Assembly: GCA_030272585.1 (NCBI GenBank)
Contig: BSYQ01000005.1
Span: forward strand, 2,976,001 to 3,040,000
Reading direction: 5' to 3'
Origin: Bryopsis sp. KO-2023
Lineage: Eukaryota > Chlorophyta > Ulvophyceae > Bryopsidales > Bryopsidaceae
DNA: 64,000 nt
The position numbers and the translations under genes are program-made. Each line of letters begins with the position of its first letter. The stretch's first letter is position 1. Below, piece by piece: positions 1 through 12,384 of this stretch. The notes under the pieces were generated by a model. The model had not been told where the DNA came from and did no database searches. It saw only the letters and a list, made by a program, of their open reading frames with translations.

Positions 1-551
1 CCTTGCACAGAGACTGGGTTAGGATCGAAAAGGAAATATAAAAACTCAACAAGGTGGTGCGAAAGGATTGCGCTTGAGTGGGTGGAGTGTGGATCCCCGA
101 CGGGAGAAGCGATCGAAAGAGAAGTCCGAGGGGCTGAAATGGTTTAAATCTCGAAAGCTTGCCAAGGGGGGTGAAAGAACGTCTCTTTAGTTTTGGGGAC
201 GCCTTTATCTGAAAGGACCCCGCCAAGTGGCTCCAACGAAACCTGTCCAACGACCCAGTGATTTATTTGAAAGTAAATCTGAAAGGAGGAGGTTTACTCT
301 GGTTGAAAGCCAGGTGTTTTTCCATATGGGACGAAACAAATAAGAAGAAAAGAAAGACTGCTGTTGTGTTTGGGTTGGTCGGTTTTGAAATTTGTGAAGG
401 TCTGGAATGGGAGGGAAAGCTTTTTTATTGATGATGCAAAATCACAGGAAGAACGGACCCCCCCCCCCTCTGTCCCCCCAACCACCGGAAAAGAAAGAAA
501 GAAATTGTACAATGCTGAGAGATTTGTTTTGATGTTTTCCCCTCCTGACAG

Positions 552-676
552 CTTTGACCCTTCCAAAAGAGGATTGGTCATCAAGGGATGCTCCTTTGAA
601 ACCTTTGCCTCGAGTTTTGGAAAATGTTGCTGATGACCCGAGGTACATCCATACATTCAACGCTGGATTATTCTAT
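552..676 (+). CDS. Candidate upstream exon, possibly of the HAD phosphatase gene
   Basis: An open frame follows a good acceptor (CTCCTGACAG ending at 551) and reads PLPRVLENVADDPRYIHTFN near its end. A weak donor (TAT|GTGAAT) follows 676. It lies about 390 bases upstream of the first recognised HAD exon on the same strand and could encode part of the N-terminal region, which in plant homologues is a transit peptide plus linker. No family match is seen, so it could belong to a different gene. The rest of 1-1064 shows only AT-rich sequence and no other coding signal that I trust. Confidence 0.25.
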
Positions 677-1064
677 GTGAATCACATTTTCATGCATGTA
701 TGCCTGGGGGTATCCCATCCACAACTTTCCTAAAATTGAAATCCAATGAATATGAGCTCCCCATGCTGTGTGTTTAGACTGGTTTATTGGCTTGGAGTGT
801 TCATATAAACAGTAACAATAGAAATAAATATATCCCTGACTTTCAGGAGAAGTAACACACAGCAATGCGGAACCTTAACCTCATTCTTTTTATTTTTTTG
901 TATGTTTGCTCACTGTAATATTTTTTCTCTTTCAAAGAAAAAGACTGAATAAACAAATAAATGAGAATAAATATAACTTTGCATCTTTTGTTGCTGAAGA
1001 ATATAAATTAAAAAAATAATGCAAGAATAAATCATTCCATTTTATTTTATTTTATTTTGCTCAG

Positions 1065-2634
1065 GTTGCACAATCCATTGCAGCGACTGGAAAGGCTGGG
1101 CTCGGGATGGCTGGGTGTGATTGTAGATTATGAAGGGACAGTGGTTGAATCGGCGACAGACATTCACAGACACGCATGGCTGACTTTGGCGGAGGAAGAG
1201 GGTAAACCTCGACCTCTCGAAAGAAACTTAGACCTGGCCTGCGTTATGAAAGCAGAACAGGCGAGTGTGCGTTACTATTTTTTTTTTTTGCTTTTGTTGT
1301 TATGTTTATTTTCTTTCCTTTTTGAACAGTTCGACCTCCACTGGGTGAAGGAAATGGTGCCGTAACAATGATAGTGCCTGCCAAAATGCTGCCAGTAAAT
1401 TTTGAGCCCAGAAAAACTCACCAAGGGAGAGAAAAAAAATAGAGGGGAAAAGATCTAACTGCTACTGTTCTGTGGAACTTGTTAAAGAATGAGTAGGTGA
1501 AAACTGATCGATCTGCAGAAAGCAAATGTCAGTGAAGGAATTTTTTTCTTGTATAGATAACGTTAACACTTTAATCCATCTGTGTGGCTGTGAATATTTT
1601 TCAAACCTTGGTGGACTCCGAGGATGGAGTGTCGTCTCTTTCTCTCGACTTTGTGTGACTTTTTGTGTGACTTTGCAGGCCATCACTGAGCTTCTCTGTT
1701 GGGGTAGGGACCCTGCCTATGTTCGCCGACTCGTGGACCGCAGAAACATGATATATATGGACCTTGTTGGGGAGGGTTGGATGCCCAACGAACTTGCTGG
1801 AGCCAGGACTCTCCTTGAAATCCTCAACAAGCACAAGGCAAGTTGCAACCATTGATGAATGAAATAAAACCCGATTTGCTGGCCGTTGAGGAGTGTCGTC
1901 GTTGTTGTACAATCTGTAAGAATAAATCTGAACCAGATTTTATGATTTTTTTTGATTTTTTATCACGATTTTAATATTTTTCTGAAAAGGTGCTGTGAGC
2001 CATTCAATCAGATTAGGAAAAACGCTCGATCTTTCAGCCTGTTTGTAGCATTCAGATAATTTCAAAACCTTTCTGGAGTTGTTGAAGGTTCCTTGACTTT
2101 GTCTGGTGAAAAAGCTTTGCTTAGGTTTTGAAACAGACCCACAAAGAAAGCCCTCCCCCCCCCCCCCTTCCAAAAAAAAAAAAAAGAACGAAAGAAAGAA
2201 AGAAAAGAAAAGAAAAACAGCTGATTGGGTGCATGGTGATCCAGGTACCAGTGGCTGTGTGTTCCACTGAGGAGGCTGATATGATGGCATGCATGAAAAG
2301 ACTGAGAATGGACCACCTCGTGTGCGATGTGGTTTCTTCTGGGGACGTTCAGTATTGTCGGCCCGACCCCGAAGCTTACACTTACGCAGCCATGCTGATC
2401 GGCAGACCTCCTGCGCGCTGTGTAGTCATCGGCTCTTGCAACCCCACCATCGAGGCTGCACATCAAGTGGGGATGCAATGTGTTGCGGTGGCCGGGGGGC
2501 AGCCGCTCTATCAACTGGGCACCGCCGATTTGGTGGTGAAAGAACTGGGCGAAATCTCTTTCGTCAATTTGAAACAGCTGTTCAGGCTGGAAGAAGGGGT
2601 GGAGCCTCAATTTGAACTGGAGGAAGAAACTTGA
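1065..2634 (+). CDS. HAD-superfamily phosphatase, PyrP2-like (riboflavin pathway type), 5' end not resolved
   Basis: Three exons are visible: 1065-1260, 1679-1837 and 2245-2634 (stop TGA). Exon 1 holds the HAD nucleophile motif in the altered form VIVDYEGTVVES (D-x-E instead of D-x-D). Exon 2 carries AEQAITELLCWGRDP, which closely resembles plant PyrP2-type proteins (At4g11570 family, 5-amino-6-(5-phospho-ribitylamino)uracil phosphatase). Exon 3 has VAVCSTEE (motif II region), a conserved Lys/Arg region around CRPDPEAYTYAA, and the acidic motif IV area near VVIGSCNPTIEAAH. The second Asp of the usual nucleophile pair is Glu, and motif IV has Asn/Ser where Asp is usual; the same oddity exists in some plant members. 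Reading is continuous across both introns, and both use GC-AG splice sites (GCGAGT at 1261, GCAAGT at 1838). A plastid location would be expected from the family, but the N-terminus is not seen. Confidence 0.85.
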
Positions 2635-5600
2635 GGGTGGGGAACTTGAAAAAAAAAAAATGAAAAAAAATTGAAATCATGTGTGGGGGAGCAGGGAAAA
2701 AAAGAACTACTGAAAGAAAAAAAAAAACTTGGTTCGGAAAAAATGGCCCAACCAAACAAAAGAATGAAAAGAAAAAAAAGAAAATATTTGTTCGTAAAAA
2801 TGGGGGTTAGAACAGGAATTGGCGTTCAGTGGAAGCTTTTTTTATACAAACAAGAAAAGAAAAGAAAAAAGAGGGGGAAGGGATTCAGGGTGGGGTTGTG
2901 TTTTTTTGTCTGTGTGTGTTTTGTTTTTTTTCATTCTTTTTGGTATCGTTTTGTTTGGTTTATTTTTCCTCCGAAGGAAAAACAAGAGGGGGGAAAGAAA
3001 GAACCTGGGCGATAATCTGAGCAATAGAACTATGTGAATTGGCATGCAAGGTGTATTTGGGGCTCCAGCGTCCGAAGCGATTATTTTGAAAGGGGGGGGG
3101 GGGGCTTGGTAATGGAGGGGCTCTTTGTACTCGAGTTTGTATATTATATGATCAGACAGTGAAGGCATTTGTTGTGAAGTTCGACGTCGTTCTGTTTGCT
3201 GGTGACTTTTTCTTTTTTTCTTTTTTCAACTATTGAAAAAGCCCGAATTGTGTGTGCCGGAACTTGTTGAAGAAAAAGGTTTACTATTTTCTTGAAAAAG
3301 GAAATCGTTGTGGGGACTGGCCTCATCATGTTTCTGTTTTGCTGCTTTTTGTTGCTTCTGTGTTTTCGAAGAGAAACCTGCCAGAAAAGGCAAGAGAAAA
3401 TAATGTGGTTTGATAACAACTAGTAATGTCACAGGAGGAGGACTGACTGTGGAGCGGTAAAATGACCACTCTCCAGTTTTCCGGTTCTTGTACGTAACAT
3501 TGTCATGCTTTTGTTTTTTGCCAGACTTACAAACTACGTTCTTCACAGCCCAACATATCCTCCCCAATACATTCTCCAGACATTACTTAAATAAATAAAT
3601 ACTTCAGTCCCTTTCAAACAAACAAACATCAAATTACATTTTTTTCAAACTCACCCATAGCACCGAAACCTCCAGCCCAACAACATGCAAACAAAGAGGA
3701 GTGGGAGATATCGTCGCTGGTGCACCACCACGGGGAAAAAGACGCTCATCTAATGGGCACAGATCTGTGCGGTTATGTGGGTGCTATTTACTCAAAGTGG
3801 GAGAGAAAGTCGACGTCATCCAACAGAGAAGGGGAAATATCATGGAACCCTTAAGGATGTAGTGAGTTGCTTGCCCAAACTGGTCAAGTTTTGGGGGTGA
3901 ATTGGATTTTGAGGACTTCTCTTAAGAACGAGAAAAGTGGGTGGTATTGCGAGTCGCAATTTGCGACACTGGTGGTTGTCTTTCTCCTTGCCCTTATATT
4001 GTGTGATGCAAAAATATGTGCCTGTCGGCAGGACCACAAAGAACTAATTCCACATACTTCGGAAAGAGGCCAGTGCAAGCCAACACCCAACAAATTCCCA
4101 GTCAAGACTTCCAGAAAAGAGTGAAGCATGACGCCAGCGCTGCTTGTGTGGGTGTTTTGATTGTTCAAATTCACCTTCTGGGAGCTGATTGACTTGATAA
4201 TCTCCAGAACTGGATATTATGTAAATTATGGGAACCTCTCTGACAACCTTTCTCTTTACTCCTTTTGGCAGATGATATCACATTTCAAGTGGCCTGACCA
4301 GGATTTCTTGTCAGGGCGTTCACCGAATCCCAAGCCAGGGCACTGTTTTTAGTTCTTCAGTCTTGATAGGATAAAATACATACGGACTTGCAGTGACTTC
4401 TCCAACGCGATAAATAAATTCGGATGTGAATTAAAGACGGAACGCAATGGAAAAAATGAACCAAGAATACAAAATCGACACAGAATCAGGTAAATATGTT
4501 TACCTGATGAATACAGGTTGTGTGTGCACAGCTGTGAAGCCGCTCTCCCTCTCTCTCTCACTCTTTCTTTCTCTCTCTTTTTTAGGTATCTCAAAAATCC
4601 CACTACAAAGTACGCATCACCAATGGACCCCTGTAATGCCTCACATCCCCTATTTTTTAACTTTTTTTTCCCTCAGCCTGTTTTTTTTTTTTAATATATC
4701 TTTCAAATCCTCACAATCGGCTAATTATGAACATATGATTCTTGTTTCTCTCCCCCCCCCCCCAAAAAAAAAAAAAAAAACACGAAGAAAATTTTGTGTA
4801 CCCTTCATATATTTAAAAAAAATTCTCTTCTATTTTTCCGCCCTTTTTTCTCTCCTTTTTCTAGTCATGCAGATTGATTTTCCCAAAGTAATAGAGGACA
4901 ATCTGTTATCTCTTCCCCTTCTCATTTCTTACTCCTTTTCTTTATCATATTTTTTTTCTTTTTAATTCCCCTCCCCCTCAGGTGGAAATATTAATTCTTT
5001 CTATTCCCAAGATTATGAACTGCAAAGAAAAAGATATATACATATATCAATCTATTCTTTTTCGCCTGAAACTCAAGGAAAGACCCAATACCATCCCCAA
5101 CTAAAAAAAAAAAGCTTTCGTGATAATGGAAATGACCAAAAAGAAAAGAACCCAACGACGCAAACCACCAAAAAAAATGGCAAAAAAATACGAGGGGTGA
5201 TTTCAAATTTTCACAAGTCCACCATTTTTATACTACAAAGATATCACCTTTTTTTTTTGTTCTTATGCTCTCCACATTTATCCAATTTAAAAAAATATGA
5301 AAAAAACACCCTCCTACACTCGCACTCCAGCGATCAACAGAAAAAAAAAACAACGGAAAAAAAAAATAGAGAGAAAAAACCACCTCAGCGAAAAAAAAAA
5401 TAACACACAGCATGCAACGAAAAAAAAGGAACAAAAACCAAAAAAGAAACTTTGGAGGATCATGCATAAAATGGGGGAACGAAACAAAAACAAAAAACTC
5501 CAACCTCATATTGCTTTTTCTTTTCCGTTCAGCTTTTTTTTTCTTTTTTCTCTCCTCTTTTTCTTACATTGGAAGAGTCAAGGAATTTTGTTCTTTTTCT

Positions 5601-6099
5601 TATATATCTTGGAACAAGGGGAAAAAATATATAAAAACACCTCTCATGTAACAAAGCATCGAACTATATATCTAGTAATACAAAATCCATCGTCATCAAC
5701 ACTCACTTTTCTCTTCCCCTCTTCACATTTTCTCTCTCACTCTTCTCACTCTTCCTCACACAAACCCACTCTTTTTTTTTCTTTCTTTCTTTTTTTCTTG
5801 AACATGCGTTCGTTCCAAAATCCAAAACCAAAAAAAACAAAAGAAAAAAGATTTTAAACCACACAAGCCTGAAACACGATTAAAAAGGGAAAAAAACAAA
5901 AACAAAAACCAAACCAAACCAAAAAAACCACGATATTATGCGTAAAAACGATATATTCTCTTCCTCTCTCCCTCTCTTTCACTTTTTCCTTTTGTTCTTC
6001 GATCTTTTTGACGATATTTGGAACTGAGGTAATGTATTAGCAGATGTTTTTTTGCTCATTTGTCTCTTGGGGTCAAAAAAAAGGCACCTTACACCCTTT
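2635..6099. other. Gene-poor spacer, A/T-rich with homopolymer runs
   Basis: About 3.5 kb between the HAD gene and the convergent gene on the minus strand. It begins with the purine-rich trailer of the HAD gene, followed by a G-run near 3090, CT microsatellite at 4545-4580, a C-run joined to an A-run at 4752-4780, and many A- and T-runs from 4650 to 5950. AATAAATAAATA at about 3590 could be a polyadenylation signal of the HAD gene. No open frame here has splice context or family resemblance. Confidence 0.6.
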
Positions 6100-9000
6100 T
6101 TACATACACTGATCACTCAGCAGGAATTCTGGCAACCTGTCCTTAAGGTCCTCCGTCGATTCAACTGGTTTGCTCCTGTGGTTAATTTCGGTCAAACCAA
6201 CAACATCCCCCTGACTACCTCCACCCGAAGCCAACGGATCCGAAGACCAAATACTGGGGCTGGGATCCATACTCCAAATCGAACGCCCCCCCGTACTGAA
6301 AAGACTGTACTGACCAGACAACCCGCTAGAACCCAAACGTCTCTCGCCGGTGGACTCTAAACCCATCAATCCTCCCGAATCTTGCCCATCTAACCTCATG
6401 TTGAGCCCCGGCACACTCGCTGCCCTGTGATGCATTCCAGCAGGCATGCTGACACCAGGATATGGGGTTGGCAGACCCCCCTGCGACGAAGAGTAACCGA
6501 AAACGTCTTCGCGAAGGTTGACCAGTTCCGAATGCGTGTGCAGCAGTGAGTTCGGCACCGCATGGTTTGCAAATGGACTGAAGGCCGGGGGAGGGCCACC
6601 ATCCAGGTACTGATTTCTGTGATTGATGAGCTGTCCGATCACCCCAGCAACGTTAGGAGCTCCCCCCAGAGGCGCTGGGACGGCCGGGTCTTGCGCTGTG
6701 AGTTGAGAAGAGGACTCCAGGGAGGACAATGGCTGCATTCGTTCGGGAGAGGCCACCCACATGTCTGGCGGAGGCTGCCTGGAAGCGGAATTCAATAACG
6801 CAATGTGAGCCTTGGAATCGCACGAGTCCCAGCGTTTGTGAAACCCACCCCCCTCCTGCTTTCTCTTGTCCACAGGGTCCACTGGACTGCTTGGGCCGAG
6901 GCCAGGGGGGGATAGTTTGACAGACCCTCGTCTCCGTTCAGCACCGTGTGAGGGTGGTGAATCGCGTGGCTGCGATTTGGACGACTTCTTTGGGGTTCCT
7001 GGAATTGATGCTACGCTGGGGAGCGAGGTCGATCTCAAAGGGGCGGGGGATTGAACAGTCTTGGCTGGAGCTACTTGGTGTTTCTTGTCTGATCTTTTCG
7101 ACGGTTTTCCCCCAGGTCCGACCTCTTGCCATCCCCCACCTTTCTGACACTTCCCACCCATGACCCAACCTTTTTCATTATCTTTGACTATGAAAGCATC
7201 TGCATTCTGTCCACCAGCGGGAGCCAAGGGCTTCTTGTCGATTTCTCGCCCTCGTTTGGCCACCGTGTTGCGATTGGCCTTTGATTTCCCCTTCTTTGAC
7301 TTCCCACCCCGATTCACGTTGGAAGGGAGGGAGTCAGCACCCGGAATTATTGCCCCAATCGTATCGTCGACACGCTGAACTTCTGAACCCCCGTCGACCT
7401 TTTTGCGTTTAGCTGTCGACAGAGCGGATTCGTTTTCGGAGTAGCTGCCTTGGTCTTGGTGAGCATCCCAGGTCCATTTCGAAACCCAAGATTGCACAAA
7501 ATCCACTAATTTCCATTCTCGCCACGGCTCCAAGACATAGAACGTCATTCCAATGAACAGCGAAACGAAAGCTACAATCACCGTCCAAATGGACGCGTCC
7601 AGGGATACCCTCACCCTACCGAACAGCAACATCCCCCCGTCGGCCTGCCTCATCGAACTACTCCCCCCACCCCCCCGCAAATCACGTTGCAGGGAGCTCA
7701 AGTCTGGCAAATCGCCAGGGGTGCTGGAACCCCTCACTACCCCGGCTTCGTTTTGAGACGATCGATCTACACAAGTCCTCCTTGATGTGGAATCACGATT
7801 TACAAAGTGCATTCGATCCACGGCATTTCCCAGCTTGAAATCCAGCTCCAACCCATCGGCGTCTTCGCCAGCGTACCCAGCGATGTCGGTGTAATACCGA
7901 GTCGTGATTTTATCCACGAACCCTTCCAGGTCGTTCTCTTCATAGTCTGCAATGGAAACTACCAGGTCGTCGATCCCCAGGCAAGCCGTATGACCACACA
8001 CCCCATCGGAATCCTTCCGCAACACAGTCCCACCCTCCAGGACGAAAGGTAACGCCCAGGGCTCAGACCCCAGAGCACCCCCATCCATATCTTCATTATC
8101 CGCCGCTACATTCCCCAGCCTCACCCCTTGCACGCCCGAAACATGCTTCGGAAATTTTTCCACAATGTCCCCTTGCACTCCCTCCCATCCATTCGCCCCG
8201 ATGAACCCGAGGCAACCGTCCAGTGTCTCCTCGCACACCTTCGTTTTAATTATTTCGCCCACGTGGATGTTGGGCTCGTCCTCCCGCCTCTCTTGGGCCT
8301 CTGGGACCACGGCCTCGTCAGCATTACTATATTTAATTCTGGCCCTGTCTTCCTCTCGACTCCCCTTCAAGCGTCTGTACACGTTGAACAGACAATCCGG
8401 CGAACCCCTCATGCAAGCCTTAGCTATGGTCGAGTTCAAAAAACCAGCCCCATCCCTCTCGTAGCAGCCCTCCATCATGGGAATGCTACCTTGGTTTTCG
8501 CAAGCGTCGATTTCCTCTCCGGATGGTTCGGCTTTCGACCAGGGAATGTCGAGTTCGCGAAAGATGTGCGGAGGCAGCAAATTCACGATGCCCACCATCG
8601 AAGGCTCCACGCATTCTTCCACCACGTTTTTTCCTTTCGGCTTGAATGAACATGCCTGATGAGCGTTGCTGCTCTCGGAAATGGCAGAAATGAGTTTCCC
8701 AAGCTGCTCCAAATCATGATTTATGCTCTTGACGTCCTGATGATCGGTGCTGTCGAATTTTTTCAGTTGGGACAGCATTTCGTTGATGGCGAGAATGACT
8801 CGTTCGCTTGAATGATGGATGCGCTCCAGAAGCGCTAGGGCGTGGTAATTGTTTTGAGCCAGGTCCGAGGCCAGCAGAGACCCGGCCTTCATGAGCAGTT
8901 GGTAAGCATCGTGCAGACCCTCGATTCTGTACTCTTCCTGAAAAAGCCAAAAAAGGAAGGAAAAAAAACAACCCTTCAGAAAAACGACCCACCAGGAACC

Positions 9001-10014
9001 TAACCAATACGATGTGCATGTGCAGATTGAAAAAACCAACACATAAATGAGTACAGAAGCAAAGTGAGGATGAATATGACTGAATCAAACAGGAAAAGAG
9101 GGGGTATTCCACTCAAGCAGCCTTAGTTTCAGAGAATCCCCACCAAGTGACCAAGGAGAAAGAAAAAAGCCTAGAGCCTGGGCCCAACAGCAGTCAATCA
9201 GCAACAAAGGGTGCAAGTCACCCTCGCCCAGGGACGCACGTGCGGCAGACACAAACGAAATATGGGCTATTGACGACTTTACTGTATTATACGCGGCTCA
9301 CGGGCAGCGTGCGTCTAGAGACGTCAGACAAAACAGACACCCAGTAACGTCAAAGTTGCGGAACAGTTTCTTCCCCGTTCACTGGGTGCTTGCCTCGCCC
9401 AAACACCTCCGAGCACGTACCTTCCCCGTCTGGAATTGGCAATCCGCTGCCAGCATGAGGGCTCCACTTATTGACAGCCTGGGTTTCCTGTGCAAGGCTC
9501 CAGGTAGGGCCAACCCTCGGTGCCAGCGGGAGAGAAAAGCCGGGTCCTTGTGAGGAAACAGCAACATGGCCACGCTTTTCAACAGCAGACCTTCCGCCTC
9601 CAAGCAGTCCTTTCCTTTCACCAGGTTGTACGCATCCCTTTGCAACCGAGATACGTTCGTGAAGGTCTGGCCCAGCGTCAACATTGCCAGTACTCTCCTG
9701 GGGACCTCCTCCATAACTAACGACTCCCCACCCGAGCATGCGCCCCCTCCTGCTCCCCCACGTCCCCCTGCTCCGCGACAACTAGCCGAACGGGCGACTT
9801 CCCCGTCCGAAAACAGAATCGAATCCGCCCGAATATCAATACGGTCGTTTTCGACGCCGACACCAGCCGGAGCGACGGAATCCCTCGCGCTCTCGCACAC
9901 GCTGTTCGAGGAAACCATCCCAACCAGCTCGACGCCCAGCAGGAGGGCGATGACCATCGCGGCCGCACCGACTCGGCGAGGCCCCGTGCGGACACCCAAC
10001 AACGGGTTTCGCAT
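6100..10014 (-). CDS. Large secretory-pathway membrane protein, unknown function (1143 aa)
   Basis: Two exons on the minus strand: 10014-9422 or 9421 (ATG start, donor AAG|GTACGT) and 8937-6100 (acceptor TTTTTCAG, stop TAA). They join in phase to 1143 aa. Residues about 20-36 (MVIALLLGVELVGMVSS) form a signal peptide or anchor. The first 250 residues are Leu-rich and helical. A single membrane segment (SIWTVIVAFVSLFIGMTFYV) lies about residue 650 and is followed by a Trp-rich motif and a long Lys/Ser/Pro/Gly-rich disordered tail. The topology suggests a lumenal N-half with several Cys and a cytosolic basic tail. I do not recognise the family. An ER or nuclear-envelope protein is possible from the topology alone, but that is inference. 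The coding GC content is clearly higher than in the flanking spacer. Confidence 0.75.
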
Positions 10015-11051
10015 CTTTTTTCTTTTCTTTCGCCCCTCTCGAAAATTTTCTCCCCACGCGTTCCTTTTCTAAAATATGTAGAGCACTTTACCTGGCTTCT
10101 CCAACCGAACGAAAAAGCCTCGCGGTTCACCGCATTGGGCACAGCGAAGGACTGCTGCTCAAATCGTTAAACGAGCGCTCAGGCGCAGCGCGAGAAGGAA
10201 TCAAAGAGGCTGCAGAGGGGACTAAGGGCCCATGGCAGACGGGGGGACTGAACCTGGATTCAAGCCAATTTTGTTAGCACAGATTTTACATCCACGAAGA
10301 AACTGTTCGTTGCCGAAGGAGTCAGAGTGACAACAAGGAAGTTGCGCCACAGAAATAAATTACGTGATGTATCACTGTGCCCAACACCATTCGTCAGACG
10401 CTCCAGCAAAGCGCCCCAACCCAACAAAGTGCACATCTCCAAGTATGTTTGGCGGTCAGACGGAGGGAGGGTTCAATATTGATCAATGATTCCTCATGAG
10501 GGAACAGAAAATATAACCAGAAAGAAACTTGTGCACTCCTCCTGCAGGATGGAGTTTTCTCTGGGCTGCACACAGTTTTCTCCATGCAGTTCAATACTGC
10601 ACTCCTCCTCTCGATGAATGCAACCCCATTACTCTTTTTCAGAACCGAAGCCTCAAGTTTGCTTTGCTAAAATTTCCAACAGAGCCCAACAGCATTCACA
10701 AGCAACCAACTTTAAAACACTCAAACTGGTACAAATATTTCTTGTTAGAACACACCCATGACATTTCTATGTAAATTCCCAACGACAATCACCATCAGCA
10801 CACCATAACACCCCAACAAAAAAATGCCCCCCCCCCAAACCAAAAAAAAAATTCCTCTCAGAGTACAAACCTCTGAACTTCACATGAAGCTCAGGACAAT
10901 TATTGCAAGCAAAGACCCAGAGAAAGAAAAAAGCAATTGATTTCAGCTAAAACAAGACGAAACACTTCGTTATTTTAGACAGAGTCCCACAACCTTACAC
11001 ACGAAAAGAAAATACCATCGACACAAGAAAAAACAAACATGACCCATTGTT
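10015..11051. other. Spacer upstream of the membrane-protein gene
   Basis: Contains the 5' flank of the minus-strand gene starting at 10014 and the 3' flank of the exon ending at 11052. There is a C-run followed by A-rich sequence at 10827-10850. No coding signal is supported. Confidence 0.5.
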
Positions 11052-11425
11052 TCACTTCCCCTCCGGAACACTGGCATAGCTTCCCCCTACAATCACAGGC
11101 GATGTCCCTGGACCCCTCGCCAGAGGAGAAACCACATTCACAATCCCTGTGGATATGAAGCACGCATCGTTACTGTTCTCGGTAACGAGGCAAGGGTTCG
11201 TCTCGTCCGCATCGTGGTCATTACCGTTATCGGTGCCGTTACTGTTACCATTACCATTACCGTTATCGTCACCGTCCCCATCTCCACTGGGATCCCCCAC
11301 ACCAGCAGCACCCTTGTCGCCGCCATCCAACTCGAGACCTTCGGAGGCTGGTGCACCTCTTGCATCCCCCCCTTCTATTCCAGCTTGAAAGAGAGGGTTG
11401 GGAGGCTCGCTGACCGGTGCAGGAG
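11052..11425 (-). CDS. Terminal exon of an unknown acidic, Asn/Gly/Asp-rich protein
   Basis: An exon begins after the acceptor TTGTTTTCAG (minus strand, 11425) and runs 124 codons to TGA at 11052. It contains a low-complexity stretch of alternating G/N/D (codons alternating GGT/AAC/GAC, visible on the plus strand as repeated CCATTACC-like units at 11215-11280) and a C-terminal part with two Cys (NPCLVTENSNDACFISTG). The composition fits an extracellular protein, similar in style to the other small secreted proteins in this window. Upstream exons were not found with confidence. The product is unknown. Confidence 0.45.
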
Positions 11426-11712
11426 CTGAAAACAAGTTCAGGGAGCATGGTGATTTCAGGGGGGGACATGATGATGAAACTCATCTCTGCTGATGCCGAA
11501 GCATCCAACCAACAACAGCAAGTTTTACATTATCATAATATCGGCTTGCATTCCCCTCACAATTCATGGTTTAGGAACTGGTCCCTGTCAACACATTTAA
11601 CATTGGTCGAGGGAAGTAACAGCGGATCTGCTCATCTGCTTCCAGTTTCCGACTAATACTTTAATAATAATTCTATCTTGATTTTTTTTATTTTTTCTCT
11701 GCCTGGATTCAG

Positions 11713-12384
11713 CTCACCATGTGGGCGATGGAGAGCATGCTGTGGATGCCCTAAATACGGTGAAGGCACAATCCCAGATTTCCAAGCCCAGTCAAGGTAT
11801 GGCTGGATTTGCGAATCACCAAGTAAATCCTGCAACAAATCAGCCTGTATCACAAATTGTGAAGGGGGATTCATTGGGTGTCCTCGAATGCTGTTTTTTG
11901 ATGTTCATCAACATTCTACATGCTTCAGTGAAATCATAAATCCAATCAAACTGCAACTGGATACACCCAAAGTCCCCTTAAAAGACGTCTGCTTTATTCG
12001 TATAAAAAAATCACCTTTGGAGGAATTCCAGACACGACGGTGGCCAAATTTCTGTATGCTTCCAGCCATAAGTCTCGCTCGAACTGAGAAGGGGTCGCGC
12101 CTCTCCTCGACTTGCACAGCTCTATTCGTCGACACAAAAACAGAAAAACCACACGTCAGGCAAGAGAACCACCTCCATGACACGAAGGAAACCCCTTCGA
12201 AGTCAGACGAATATCTCGAATCCCCCCTGCAACCCTCCCGAGAGCGTCGTTCTCGGGAACCAACGTCGAAAGACGCCACAACCGAAACGCCAGAAACTGC
12301 TTTCTGGCATCAAGTTTCCCACTTCGGGGGTCTTGCGAGCGACACAACAAACGAGCAAAGACAAGGACACCAAGAAGGAAGGCG
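11713..12384 (+). CDS. Candidate exons of an unknown basic (nuclear-like) protein
   Basis: Two plus-strand blocks have good acceptors. One starts after GCCTGGATTCAG (11713) and reads GDGEHAVDALNTVKAQSQIS. The other starts after CTTGCACAG (about 12120) and is rich in Lys, Arg, Ser and Thr (for example NQRRKTPQPKRQKLLSG), ending near a possible donor GGCG|GTTGGG at 12384. No family is recognised and the start and end of the gene are not defined. The region 12385-13755 holds only short frames with no convincing splice context. Confidence 0.3.

Noticed and set aside
4447-5857. Several long frames rich in Phe, Lys or Ser
   Set aside because: They are translations of T-, A- and CT-rich tracts without splice sites or motifs.
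6100-10014. GEX1/KAR5-type karyogamy protein
   Set aside because: Signal peptide plus late membrane segment are suggestive, but the Cys pattern and conserved motifs of that family are not visible.
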